A DNA stretch of 64,000 nucleotides from Chelydra serpentina (lineage: Eukaryota > Chordata > Testudines > Chelydridae). This document shows, one piece after another, positions 32,736 to 44,232 of this stretch. The translations under genes were made by a program, and so were the position numbers. The notes under the pieces are model-generated. The model was not told the DNA's origin. It saw only the letters and a list, made by a program, of their open reading frames with translations, and ran no database searches. The stretch is from positions 17,209,501 through 17,273,500 of the forward strand of contig JBAIAC010000006.1 in the NCBI GenBank assembly GCA_037349315.1, written 5' to 3'. How positions within the stretch are numbered: position 1 is the stretch's first letter; every line of letters starts with the position of its first letter.

Positions 32736-34995
32736 CAGTGGTTCTCAACTCGTTTCAGTCCACGGACTACCAGGCCAATCAATACATTTTCGTGGACCAC
32801 CTCCTTTTTAAATTTTTTTTTTTGTTGAGACATGATTTAAAAGAGCAGACACATTTTGGATTGAAATTTATTTATTTCTTACTAGAGGTTTGGATTTTCT
32901 TCTCACTGACAAGCTTTTCAATCTTTGGAGTGGTACTTGATAATACACAATGAATATCGCTTTCCACTGCGAGCCGATTCCTCTGTTTGGACATAATGTG
33001 CAACAAACACGAAAATCCCGTCTCTCACATATAAGTTGATGCAAATGGCAAAAGAAATCTGACTGCATGTGCTGACAGATTTGGGTAACTCCTGGTCATG
33101 CTGGCCCCAAATTTCTCTTTGGTAGACTGCTGGTACATGCCTTGGGTTGCAAAATCATTTTTCATATCCAAAAATTCCTCCTGCAGATCCTATGGAACAT
33201 TAACATCTGTTGTGAATGGATTCCTGATGAAAGATAATCCATCCTTTGTCCTGTCCACCTCTGGAAAGTATCGTTGGAATTCGTCTCGTAGATTCCGTAA
33301 ATGATCGAGAATTTGCATCTGAATGGCTTCCTTTTTCCCGAGCATGGCATCCACATATGGAAATTGAACCAAATTATTGCCTTCGACTCTTACGATCCAG
33401 AGTTCCAATTTGTCAAGAAAAGCCTTGATGATGCTTTGGTGAGAGAACAGATTTGCACCTTTCCCTTGCAACTGAAGATTCAGTTTGTTCAAGATTCCAA
33501 AAATATCGACAGGATACGCAAATTCTAAATTTGATTGCATCAGCACATTTCAGAATTCCTCTTTCCCTTGAGCCTGGAGAAACAAATCCAACACCTCTCT
33601 CAATTGGAAAACTCTGAGTACATTCCCTGCTGACAACCACTGTACAGAAGTGTAGAACAGCAACACATCAAAGTGAGAACCCATGTCCCAGCAAAATCTT
33701 TTGAACAGCCTGGTGTTCAGAGCCAATGATTTGATGTAATTCACCACTTTCACCAACCCTTTGAAAACTGCGTTGAGTTGATCAGACAATGTTTTGATGC
33801 CAAAGCTTCCCTATGAATGAAGCAGTGAACTCCACTTACCATTGGAGCATGCTGTTTCACCAATGTTTGGAAGCCTAATCTTGAGCCCAGCATGGCAAGT
33901 GCACCATCAGTGGTGACACCCACAAGATTTTCCCAATCCAGACCATGCACTTCAAAGAAATTATTAACAATTTCCATCACATCCTGAGCCTTTGTGGTAT
34001 CAAGAGTCTTACAAAAAAGAAACTCATCTTTGAAGTCTCCTTCAACCATATATCACATGAACACCAACAGCTGAGAGCACAATGTGACGTCAGTCGATTC
34101 ATCGAATTGTATGGCAAACAATGGAGACTTCTTTATTTCATCCACAACTTGTTCATTAATGTTCTGTGATATCTCATGTATCCGTCTCGATATTGTGCCA
34201 TTAGAGACAGATATATCATTCAGCTTCCTTGCTGCTTCCTCGCCAAGAACTAGCCACACCATCTCTTTTGCACAAAAAAAGTTGCTCTACAATGGTATGA
34301 GGCTTTTTGGCCTGTGAAACCTTGCATGCAACAATGTAGGAAGCGGTCACTGCATTGCTTGTATTTTTGTAGAATGCACCTGTTGAATCGAGGCGCTGTC
34401 GTTTCAGACCTGATCACCACCACTCAAAATAATCTTCATCCTTTTGCAACAATTTTGGATGACACTTTTCGAGATGGCGTTTCAGCTTAGCCAGCTTCAT
34501 TGAGTCATTACCCAAGACTTTGAAACAAATAACGCATTGTGGCAAATCCACACCTTCTTTTTCTTGACAAGTGAAGCTGAATTTGATATAGTCCTTCGAA
34601 TACTTGCGCTTGATATTCCTTCCTGTCGTTGCCTTTATCTCAGATCTGTATGGTTACAATGAAATTTTGATTTTTTGAATGGACAATTTATTTTGGGAGA
34701 TGTATAGTAATTATAAATCACTCATATAGCTGTCCCATTTAGTACAGAACGAACGGCACAACAGTGGGAGCTACACTGATGCTCAGAGCCTTAGACGGAA
34801 GTTACTGGCAACACAACGTGGTCGCATCCTAGAAGACGCTATGGATAACATGCTGCGTGCTTGTGAACATAGTGTAAAACAGCCTAACGGCAGTGCCTGC
34901 TCACACTATCTGACTTTGGACAATATTCGTGTGGACCACCGAAAAAGTCATCATGGACCACCAGTGGTCCATGGACCATCAGTTGAGAACCACTG
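32736..34995 (-). mobile_element. hAT DNA transposon (Charlie-like), 2260 bp, decayed
   Basis: The ends are a perfect 15-bp inverted repeat, CAGTGGTTCTCAACT (32736-32750) and AGTTGAGAACCACTG (34981-34995), flanked by an 8-bp duplication. The ends match the CAGNGGTTCTCAA type known from hAT-Charlie elements. The interior encodes a transposase on the minus strand. The size is typical of an autonomous or slightly shortened copy. Confidence 0.92.
32875..34645 (-). pseudogene. hAT transposase, SCAND3/ZBED-like, broken
   Basis: It would bind the element ends and cut and paste the transposon in the nucleus. In minus-strand order: a BED-type zinc finger with CVIC near 34525-34536 and an H-x(n)-H pair ('KRHLEKCHPK') near 34460; a 'FAIQFDESTDVT' core near 34090-34130 with an acidic residue expected in the catalytic centre; 'LVGVTTDGALAMLG' near 33890; 'SGVHCFIHREAL' near 33820; and the C-terminal dimerisation end ('LLPFASTYM', then 'NRLAVESDIHCVLSS') near 32930-33060. 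Stops and frameshifts (for example near 34410, 34050 and 33010) interrupt it. Confidence 0.88.
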
Positions 34996-35003
34996 CTCTA
35001 TCA
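34996..35003. repeat. Target site duplication (right) of the hAT element
   Basis: CTCTATCA, partner of 32728-32735. Confidence 0.85.
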
Positions 35004-35939
35004 AGGCTGAAAAATCATCTGAGAGAAGATTAGAGAGGTGTGTGCATGTGCATGCATGTGCAGAATTATAAAAATGGTTTGAGGTTAAACTGGGAACCTG
35101 AGTTACAAGTCCACACAATTCGGGCTTAATCAATTTTTGCCGTTATCTGTATAATTTTAGACAGAATTATTGTCACTTATAATATTTGAACATATTTTTA
35201 TGCCAAACAATAACAGAGAAGACGGAATAGTTGAATGAGCCAATTACCATATTCCCGGGCACTGGGAATTCTCCTGTACTTCATGATGGTCATTGCCTCC
35301 TCTGATCCCTTGGTCTGGTCTGTCAGTCCCTTTCCTTCAATTTTTGGTCCAGTGTTTCTCCAGTTTGGGCCATGTTCACTAGAATTTTTATGCATTTTCA
35401 ATTTCTGTATTACTTAACTTTTCTCCACTCAGCTTTTAGAATATTACACATTTTTTTCTGTAACCCTTGTGGTACACATGCACAAGTTTCAATTTACCCA
35501 ACTTTTGCAATTTTTTTGGGTGGTTTATGTAGTTTTTGTCATGCTGTTTTGTGTCACCCTGTTCCTGGGTCTTCCCAATAAAAGGCTTCTTGTTACAATT
35601 TTGTGTATTTTTTCACCTCAAAACTTCCAGCACAACACGTTATCTTTGTTCTGTTGACAATAACATCATTTAAAAGAGATTAGCTATTCTACATAAACGA
35701 AGAACTGGTAAAACCACATTTATGCCAGTAACACTTCTTGGCCTAACTGTTACCTCATCTAAACTCATTCACTGTCCATAGTTACAAGTCATTAAAAAAT
35801 AGCTATCAAAGATTTTAAACTTACCATTAACAATCCTTCATTTTTATATGTTAATACCATATTCAGTATGTCATCCCATTCTTCCTCTTAATCTATTAAA
35901 TGTTGGGATTCTCTCTGAGACTTATTTCCAGTTGGTTTC
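35004..35939. other. No recognisable gene or repeat
   Basis: AT-rich DNA with short chance frames only. Confidence 0.4.
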
Positions 35940-36600
35940 CCAAGAACAGTTCAACTCCAGACTTTGTCACATAGGTATCTTTATTTGGCATACAGCAATG
36001 CTATGCTGTGTTGATTAGGACTCATATGCGGGGTGTATGCAGAGTACATCACAGATCCAAATTTACACAGAAACACTCTTCTTTTATATACATTTGCACA
36101 TTTCATTGCATTTACTATGTATTGCATTACACATTTGGGGATTAGGGGATTCCCCCTGTACTTTGGAGGAACTAATCCCTGTACAGCATGCTCTGTCCAT
36201 TCATTGTCTTTGTACAACTTACTCTTTACCTCATCTTTATATTTCTAACCTAGCTTGGCCATTGGTATCTTACTCATTATTATCATTGGACAGTTGGCAC
36301 TATCCAGATGGAAAGTGATGGGTCTGTGGGATTGGAAGGTCTCATGTAATATAAGGAAATCTTTCCTCAAGGGAAGGAGCTAATGTAAGGTATCCCAGAT
36401 ATATGGTACGTATTGTTCTTGATATGGGTATTTCTTTACTGTGTCTTGTCCCTTGGCAGGGCTCAGTGTAGATGTAGTTCCCGAGAGAGGACAGTCCTCC
36501 TAAGGAACAGTTCTAAGGTCTCTTAGAGGTATCCCACAGTGCACACTTCATGTGAGAAGTAACCAGATGTCTTCAGTATGTTGTACAGGCTTTTATCAGG
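35940..36600 (-). mobile_element. Candidate solo LTR (minus strand)
   Basis: On the minus strand a TATA-like element (complement of 'cttttatatac' near 36080-36092) is followed about 110 bp later by an AATAAA signal (complement of 'tctttatttgg' near 35969-35979). This spacing fits an LTR R region. Neither end nor a target duplication could be placed, and no coding sequence adjoins. Confidence 0.35.
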
Positions 36601-36974
36601 ATGACTAACGGTGGAGGTGAAACTTGTTACGGCTGCAGAAGTGGGACTAGTGGTTCACTCATGGTGAGATCCTTTTGATGGCTAATTTCAGGAAAATGTT
36701 TGCTACTGAAGTGATCTGACTAACTTTTCCCTAATTTACGTCTTCTGAATGCTACTGTGTAAAAGGAAGTGTGCTGAAAGATTTATGTTGAACTTTGGTG
36801 ATGAATTGTATGGAAAGAAAGTATGGGGAGTAATTTTCAGTGCATTTGTTTGTCAGTAACCACAGAGCTCCCGTTCACAAACTTCTTCAAAATTACTGGG
36901 CCAGGGCAACAACAATGGTAAGATTTAAGTTCTGACCTGTACAAAGGACTAGACTTTCCTACTCTGCGAAAGCA

Positions 36975-37421
36975 AGGGTGGTGGGTGAACCACAGATGCA
37001 GAGAAGCTAGCACCTGGCCCGGCCCACCTCTTCTGCCTGAGGTCCCAACCCTCTTCCCCCGCCGAAGCACAGAGGCCCCCACCCCATCCCTGGGCTGCCT
37101 GAGTGTTTCCAGCCCTGGAGCACTGAGTGGGTGACGCATGGCCCTCCTCTGCCCTGGAGCGCTGGGCAGTGTGGCCCCAGTGTTGGGGACCTTCCAGCAC
37201 TGTCCGGTCCCAGCCACCCTATGTCCTAGAGACCTAGACATAGGCTGGCTGTTCTAGCTCCAGCCCCACACAGCAAGCTTCCCGAAAAGGCGTCAGCCTG
37301 CCTGGGCTGGGTCAACTAGCAGCAAGCAGGAGGGGGCCTTGGGGCAGAACATGGGCAGAGCCACGCAGGGCTATTTGGGGAGGCACACCTTTCCCCAGCC
37401 TATGCTACGTGCTGCCCATGC
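36975..37421 (-). mobile_element. GC-rich TIR element, second copy (inverted relative to 39153)
   Basis: Its right end ('ttccccagcctatgctacg', 'ctgcccat') is the reverse complement of the left end of the element at 39153 ('atgggtggcaggtaacat', 'aggctggggg'). Its left end ('gggtggtgggtgaaccac') matches the reverse complement of that element's right end. The interior is GC-rich and diverged. No clear target duplication. No coding capacity that I trust, although GC-rich frames are open on both strands. Confidence 0.65.
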
Positions 37422-38596
37422 ATGACAGGTTCACCAGGAGGAAAGACATGAGGAAAGCCCTCCTCAGGCCCAAACACAGCTGCGGTCCCTGTTGTGTCCT
37501 GCATGCAGAGACTGTTTACTCCTTTCAGCACCATGAGCACAAGCCACTACAAAATGGGTGGAGAGAGGTGGGAGGGCCTATTGCCCCTTGTTATTGCCCT
37601 GCAGATCTATCTAAGTATGCAAGTGGAGGGAGCATGCTGCACCTTTCTGCGGTATAATCCCTCCCAGATCCGCCCCGATAGCTTGGCTTCAAACCTCCTG
37701 CCATGCAGGCCAGTGTCCCTCATTGAGACTGACATTTGCAAAAGCTGGAATTATTAATTCAACTGCAACAATATTGTTGGCAAATGTAATTTTTTTTGTT
37801 CTGGCTTCTTATCTGAGGATAAATGCCTCATTAATCTTAGACATATCATGCTAAGAGTATTATCGAAGTTAGACAGAATGATGAGTAACATTCTAGGGAG
37901 CACAGATTGGTACATGCAGGAATACATTTGCCCATTAGTCTCCCTGCATTCAATACAAGCAACTTCTTCTTTTGTTCCTAATGCTGCAGGCTAGAGCCTG
38001 CTGATCTTCCCCTTACCCCATTGCTTCTTATTAAATTAGTACAAGACAGAGTGCATTATATTAATTGCTACTCACCTGTGTTTCCTTGCCAAAGAAAGAT
38101 AGAGGAAGAAGGGAAAAGTGTCTTGAAGCCATCACTAAATGTTATGAGCAAGAGAAATACGCAGTAAATTCAATGCAAAATGAAAAAGTAAATATTTAGA
38201 AGGGATCCTACATTTGTCTCTTCACCCCTTAGTTGTGTTTTTTTACATAATTAATATTTTACTGAAGTTTCATGATGATTTCAAGTACAAGTGATATGGA
38301 TGATTTACTCATGCTGCATCAGTGTCAACAGAATTTAATCTAAATACAGGGAAACAATAGAAAGATATTGTGTTATACATTGTTTAAAACTATGGAAATG
38401 CAACAGGTGTAATTGGCATTAAATTAGGTATAAGAAAAGTAGAACTTGGTCACAAGGTCTCAACAGATGAGGTAAGAAATTCACTATGACCTCTACATGC
38501 AGTGACCACTGAACTGTTTCTAAATGAGGTTCTATTTATCTACTCTGGTCAAATAGGTCATACTAACAATGTTTTACTCTGCTAGCTTATGCATAG
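37422..38596. other. No recognisable gene or repeat
   Basis: A GC-rich start (to about 37740) gives way to AT-rich DNA. The short frames at 37409-37757 show no domain. Confidence 0.35.
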
Positions 38597-39560
38597 ATTC
38601 AAAGGTCAGAAAAGACTACGGTTATTATCTATCTATTATCCTGCATAACACAAGCTACAGAATTTCCCTGAATTAAATCCTGTTTGAACTGCAGCATACT
38701 TTTTAGAAAAACATCCAAACTTGATTTAGAAATGGTCAGTGATGGAGAATCCACTACAGATCAAGTTGTTCCAATGCCTAAATAACTTCACTGTAAAAAA
38801 AAATAATAATAGTGCTGTATTTCCAGTCTGAATTTGTCTAGCTTCACCTTCCAGCTATTGTGTCCTGTTATATCTTTGTCTGCTAGTCTGAAGAGCCCAT
38901 TATCAAATATTTGTTCTTCATGTTGGTACTTATAGACTGTGATCAAGTCAACCATTGAACTTCTTTGTTAAGCTAACTAGACTGACCTTCTTGAACATAT
39001 CACTATAAGGCATGTTTTCTAATCCTTTAATCATACTCATAGCTCTTCTCTGAACCTTCTCCAATTTATCAACATCCTTCTTAAATTGTGGACACCAGAA
39101 CAGATACAGTAGCCATCAGTGATCACACCAGTGCCAAATAGAGAGGAAAATAATGGGTGGCAGGTAACATAGGCTGGGGGAGGCTTTGCTTCCCCCCAAA
39201 CAGCCAGGCATGGCCCTGCCAACGCTCCACCCCCAGGTCTCCTGCTTCCGCTATGCAGCTTGGCTCCATGACCTGGGGCGGTACTGTCCGCCCTCTCAGC
39301 GCTCTGGGTCTTGTGGGGACTGAGGTGGTGTTGTCCGTCCTCCCTGTCGGTGCTCCGGGACTGGGGCTGCTACCCTGGGGCGGGGACAGACAGCTGTGTT
39401 GGGGGGGCTTTGGGCTCTGGGAGGGGAAGGGGCGGGGCCTTGGATGGAAGGGGCAGAGCTGGGGGCTAGGCTTCCCCAACCAGCGGTTCATGCACCACCC
39501 ATGAGGAAAATACAATCTCACTAGTCAATATTCCCCTTTTTATGCATCCAAGGATCATAT
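38597..39560 (-). mobile_element. Old CR1 LINE, 3' part, split by a TIR element
   Basis: Minus-strand CR1, diverged: tail words 'cctgcataacacaag' near 38640, then 'gaatccactacagatcaag', and the complement of the RT C-terminal region ('cttctctgaaccttctcc', 'ttgtggacaccagaac') near 39045-39110. It resumes after the GC-rich element as 39503-39560. It lacks anything resembling an open frame. Confidence 0.75.
39153..39502 (+). mobile_element. GC-rich TIR element with a 10-bp target duplication
   Basis: Terminal 8-bp inverted repeats ATGGGTGG and CCACCCAT bound a 350-bp GC-rich element. The flanks are a perfect 10-bp duplication, GAGGAAAATA (39143-39152 and 39503-39512), inside an old CR1, so the insertion edges are certain. 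Duplications of 9-11 bp are typical of Mutator-like elements, but the ends are short, so the class is open. Open frames within it are explained by high GC. Confidence 0.8.
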
Positions 39561-39927
39561 TAGTCCTTTTCCACCAGCGCCGCACAGCCTGTCTCAAACC
39601 CCGGGATTGGGGACAGTGATGGAGGGAAGACAGCATCCCCAGATGGGCCAGGAGAAGGAAACACAAAAACTGCCTCCCGGGGCCATTGTAGAAGGAAAAT
39701 GAGGCAACCCGGGGCAGCTAGGGTCACTGGTGATGACTGGGCCAGCACCTTCCTGGGTCTTCGGGGTCCCAGGCGCCTCTCCGTGCTATGCCAAGGGGAA
39801 GTCCCTCCGGATGTGCTCCATTGCCCGGCAGAGGAAGCACCATGCCTCCCCTGAGGAGTAGTATACCCGGTACGTGGCATCCTGATGGGGCACCAGGAAG
39901 GGTCCCTTGAGAGCCTCCCCTGCACTT
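39561..39927 (-). mobile_element. Tx1-clade LINE ORF1 fragment with a zinc-knuckle remnant
   Basis: Minus-strand frames give 'SSGEAWCFLC' followed by a histidine, near 39820-39870. This fits a CCHC zinc knuckle of a nucleic-acid-binding ORF1, with the last cysteine replaced by phenylalanine. The part at 39600-39710 is a diverged copy of 44105-44215, the ORF1 end before the ORF2 copy at 40712-43772. So this is a second Tx1 piece; it has no ORF2 of its own after it. Confidence 0.65.
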
Positions 39928-40711
39928 GAGTGACCAAAAAGGAGCAGAGGATAGGGATAGGATACAGAGGGACCTAGACAAATTAGAGGAATGGGCCAAA
40001 AGAAATCTGATGAGGTTCAACAAGGACAAGTGCAGGGTCCTGCACTTAGGAAGGAGGAATCCCATGCACTGCTACAGACTAGGGACCGAGTGTCTAGGCA
40101 GCAGTTCTGCAGAAAATGACCTAGGGGTTATGGTGGATGAAAAGCTGGATATGAGTCAACAGTGTGCCCTTGTTGCCAAGAAGGTTAATGGCATTTTGGG
40201 CTGTATAAGTAGGAGCATTGCCAACAGATCGAGGGACATGATCATTCCCCTCTATTCGGCAGTGGTGAGGCCTCATCTGGAGTACTGTGTCCAGTTTTGG
40301 GCCCCACACTACAAGAAGGATGTGGAAAAATTGGAAAGAGTCCAGTGGCGGGCAACAAAAATGACTAGGGTCTGAAGCACATGATTTATGAGGAGAGGGT
40401 GAGGGAACTGGGATTATTTAGTCTGCAGAAGAGAAGAGTGAGGGGGGATTTGATAGCTACTTTCAACTACCTGAAAGGGGGTTCCAAAGAGGATGGATCT
40501 ACACTGTTCTCAGTGGTACCAGATGATAGAACAAGTGGTATTGGTCTCAAGTTATAGTGGGGGAGGTTTAGGTTGGATATTAGGAAAAACCTTTTCACTA
40601 GGAGGGGGGTGAAGCACTGGAATGGGTTACCTAGGGAGGTGGTGGAATCTCCTTCCTTAGAGGTTTTTAAGGTCAGGCTTAACAAAGCCCTGGCTGGGAT
40701 GATTTAGTTGG
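39928..40711 (+). mobile_element. CR1 LINE fragment truncated at both ends
   Basis: Plus-strand CR1 with the RT thumb and C-terminal region: '[13 protein letters not shown]', '[15 protein letters not shown]', '[12 protein letters not shown]', then words of the end such as 'ggggtgaagcactggaatgg'. It stops near 'gggatgatttagttgggg' at 40711, just before the CR1 3' untranslated tail, and there it meets Tx1 sequence. A frame break lies near 40375. Confidence 0.9.
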
Positions 40712-41049
40712 GGGCCTGATGAAGAGATCTGGAAGGCCTGGGCTGAGGTGGGGAAAACCATCTCGCAGGATCCGCTCGAGGAAAGACTGAGAAGTGGGCA
40801 ATAAGGCTGCCTTCCCCTCCCGAAATACGTACCGGGGGTGCCAAGGGCGGAGAGCCCCATGCACCAGCCAAGTGAATAGGGATCTACCCAGTCCCCCCAG
40901 TCGTAGTCCAGGAGGTCTCCAATCCTGGTAACTTCTGCCAGGACCAACCTCTGGTGCACTCAGGGCAACTCTGCTACCTGCATGTGAAGATGAAATTTGT
41001 GTAGCAGGAGCTCCATGAGGAGATCTGCCCCCTTGGTGGCCACCATGGA

Positions 41050-42600
41050 CCTGGTCACTGAGACCAGCTTCCAGGTCCGGAGGAGGTCCTGGTAGAAGAC
41101 TGGCAGCCCAGAGAGGTCTTGCAGAAGACCCCGCGGGTGGAGATAAAAGAGCTGCCGGTCATATCGGAGCCCTCGCAGGCAGCGGAGGAAGGCGTGCACC
41201 AACGTTCTTTACGCCGGACTACCTGCACCATAAAGGAGTCTCTGCGGGGCCGGGAGGCAGAAGACATGGACCTGAGTGTGCAGGCACACCAGACCCTGTC
41301 CTTCCTCCTCCAGGGGAAGATGCAAAACCAGCCACAGAGACCCAGTGTAGCCCTCGCTAAAAGAACTCCAGAACCAGCTTCTGGAGCTGGGCCAGGAACC
41401 CTGGGGCTGGGCACAGGGTGTTGAGCTGGTGCCACAGCATGGACAAGACTAGCTGATTGAGCACCAGTGCCCTCCCCTGAAGGGAGAGGCACCGGAGCAG
41501 TTCTGCCCACCTCCACAACCACCCTGCCCTCCAAATCGTGCCAGTTCTCCAGTGGAGAAGGATGCGTGGTAGAAAGATAAACGCCAAGATAGAGCAGTGC
41601 ACCCGCGCCCTGACGTGCGTGTGGGAGGGAGATCATCTGCCACCCGACCATCAGGCCAGAGCTTTTGTCCCAGTTGGCCCGGGCAGAGGAAGCCGCTGAG
41701 TATACAGCGTGGCAGGCCTCCACCCGCACTAGGTCACCCAGGTCCTGGACCACGAGGAACACATCATCGGCATACGTTGCCAGGACCAGCCGCATCTCTG
41801 GCTCATGGAGCACCATCATCGTCACCCTCTTTTGGGGGAGATGGAGGAAGGGATCAATGGCCAGAGTACACAGCTGGCCTGACAGTGGGCAGCCTTTACG
41901 CATTCCTTGCCCGAAGCAGACGAGTTCGGTCAGGGTCCAGTTGAGCCTGACCAAACACTCCGTGGAGCCATACAGCACCTGGAGAAAACCCGCGAATCGG
42001 GGCCCGAAGCTGAACACCTGCAGAGTGCCCAGGAGATCCCCATGGTCCATCTGGTCGAATACTTTCTCCTGATCCAGAGACAGGAGAGCAAACGACAGAC
42101 CATCTCTTCACCCAAGCTCAGGAGAATAGACAAAATAGAGGTTGTAGAAGATGGTATGGCCTGGGACAGTGTAGGTCTGGTCAGGATGGACCATGTCCGC
42201 CAGCACGGATCCCAGTCGTAGTGAGATGGCCTTCACCATGACCTTATAGTCCATGCTGAGGTATGAGAGAGGATGGCAATTCCTAAGATCGCGGAGGTCC
42301 CCCTTCTTCGGAAGCAAGGCGAGCATGGCTTGCCTGCACAACAGAAGGAGGACCCTGCTCCCCAAGGACTTGGCCCAGACGATAGCAGGGTCTGGGCTGA
42401 GGACATCCCAGAACACACGGTAGAATTCCACAGTCAGCCCACCCATGCCCAGAGATGTATTCGTGGGCATGAAATGGACAGCTTCCAAGAACTCAGCCAG
42501 AGTGAGAGGCAGCTCCAGCCGGTCTAGGTCTCCCGCGCTGACCATCAGGAGTTCATCCCAAAGCATCTTGCAGGCAGCATAGAAGGCCCTGGCCCTCTCA
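41050..42600 (-). pseudogene. Tx1-type ORF2: reverse transcriptase domain
   Basis: RT blocks in order: 'SLGMGGLTVEFYRVFWDVL' near 42450, 'ALLPKKGDLRDLRNCHPLS' near 42300, 'GMRKGCPLSGQLCTLAIDP' near 41890, and the catalytic 'YADD' at 41762-41780. Frame breaks occur near 42100 and 41700, and the region between 42600 and 42940 (rich in charged residues, 'EQLEWEVLELERHL') lies in a third frame. Confidence 0.85.
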
Positions 42601-42939
42601 CTCATCTCCACCGGATCTGTGAGGGGGGCGCTATCCTCTGCCAAAAGGCAGATGACGTGCTTTTTTGCCCCCTCTTTTTCTGCAGGGCATAGAAGAAGTG
42701 GGAGCCATGATCCATCTCCTGCAGGACATGGATGCGGGACTGAACAAAGCCACCCTGGGCCTGAAGGTGGTCGATGGCCTGGAGCTCCTTCCGCTTCTCC
42801 CGGCATGCTCCGCAGAGGGATGGTTCCCTGGGACTGGCAACCAGATGCCTCTCCAGCTCTAAGACCTCCCATTCCAACTGCTCTATCGCCACATCCCTCC
42901 TCCGGCTGGCCTCCTGGGCGTGAACCTTCCTCACATCCC

Positions 42940-43772
42940 ATCACCATTGCACCAAGGGAAAGGCCCACATTGCCCTCACCAGGCCAGCCAGAACTTCCGG
43001 AAGGATGCCATGAAGCCCACATCCTCCAGCAAGCTATTATTAAAATGCCTCTCCAAGTGGGGAGAGGCCACCAAATGGTGGTCTGAGAACTGGGCCGGCC
43101 GGACGCTGGAGAAATGGGCCCACCAAAAATGGTGACAAGATAGGTAAATGCGATCCAACCGGGAGTGGTGCGACCGATCAACCTCCACCCGGACATACGT
43201 AAAGGTGGATTCATCATCCGGGTGTGGTCGCGCCAGACGACCACCAGGGAGTGATGATCTCTGATCTCCCGAAGGATGTCCGCGGAGGCCTGGAACTGCT
43301 CGGTCCCCGTACAGTCCCACTCTTTGAGGGTGGTGTTAAAATCCCAGTCCAGGACCAGGCACTCGTGAGGATCTAGTGAGGTGAGGAAGGACGACACCTG
43401 CTCGAAGAAACACACCCGCTCCGGGCCCCATGTTGGGGCATAGACGTTAACTAAGTTGAACGTCAGCCCGTTCACCTGGGCCCAGAGGTGCAGTAGGAGA
43501 CCCGCCATGACCTCGGCTGTCCCCAGCACCTTGGGCTGCATGTCAGGGGAGAACAGGGTAGCCACCCCAGCCTGACGAACTGAAAGGTTGCTAAAGTACA
43601 TCCTGTCCCCCCACTCCAGCTGCCAGCTAGCTTTAGCGGCTGGGTCCGTGTGGGTCTCCTGCAGGAAGATTACTGAGTACCCCCCCTCCCGAAGGAAGGA
43701 GAGCACCTGACACCCGTGGAGACCTACCTTACAGCCCCGGATGCTCAAAGTGGCAAAGATGGTTGGTGACAT
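42940..43772 (-). pseudogene. Tx1-type ORF2: apurinic-type endonuclease domain
   Basis: It would nick target DNA. Words in order are 'VIFLQETHTDP' near 43670, 'VNVYAPTWGPERVCFF' near 43430, 'LVLDWDFNTTL' near 43340 (the usual GDFN reads WDFN), 'SRLDRIYLS' near 43145 and 'FSDHHLV' near 43070-43090, which keeps the catalytic SDH. A frameshift between about 43320 and 43200 moves the second half into another frame. Confidence 0.85.
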
Positions 43773-44099
43773 AAGGAGGGCTGGGGAGGATCCTCACGGG
43801 CAGGCATGCTAGTGGTCCCCATAGGACCCCACAGTAAACCATGACCAACCCCGAAAGCCATCAGGGAACCATGGAAGCAGTAGGTCTGCTGTTAGGCCAC
43901 AGCATCCTGCCTCCCAGTCCCTTTTCCCTCCCCCAAAATGGCCCTCGCGGCCCAGAGGACAAGATGAAAGTCTCCCCAGCACAGGAGAGTGAGCTGCACC
44001 CAGTTCCGGGAACCACGGGTATCCAGTAAGAAAGAGCGCTGCTCGTCCCGCGGTACCTAGGGGGCTGGGATCATAGACCCCTGACTGTTCCCTGGTTGG

Positions 44100-44232
44100 G
44101 TCCCGATACTGCCCAGTGGCCTAACCCCGGCGCTGGGGACTGCGATGGAGGGAGGTCAGCAGCCCCAGGCAGGCCAGGAGAAGGAAACACAAAAACCACC
44201 TCCCGGAAACCATCGTAGAAAGAAAACGAGGC
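44100..44232 (-). mobile_element. Tx1-clade LINE ORF1 end
   Basis: Homologous to 39595-39710 in the same orientation, at roughly 80-85% identity by eye. It is the ORF1 end that precedes the ORF2 copy at 40712-43775. The 5' end of the element is missing beyond 44232. Confidence 0.6.

Larger units (their letters stand above)
40712..43775 (-). mobile_element. Tx1-clade LINE ORF2 (endonuclease and reverse transcriptase)
   Basis: Minus-strand ORF2 resembling Xenopus Tx1: an N-terminal 'TIFATLSIRGCK' start, an APE-type endonuclease, then reverse transcriptase. It is about 3.06 kb long, shorter than a full Tx1-type ORF2 (about 3.9 kb), and lacks its 3' end at 40711. GC content is much higher than in the surrounding DNA. 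An ORF1 remnant lies just upstream at about 44100-44230. Confidence 0.85.

Noticed and set aside
39123..39521. GC-rich open frames on both strands as genes
   Set aside because: They lie in the 350-bp TIR element with a 10-bp target duplication; the frames are open because of high GC.
42108..43772. 554-codon minus-strand frame as an intact Tx1 protein
   Set aside because: The middle of this frame does not match the family; the true endonuclease end and linker are in other frames, so it is open by chance in GC-rich DNA with frameshifts.
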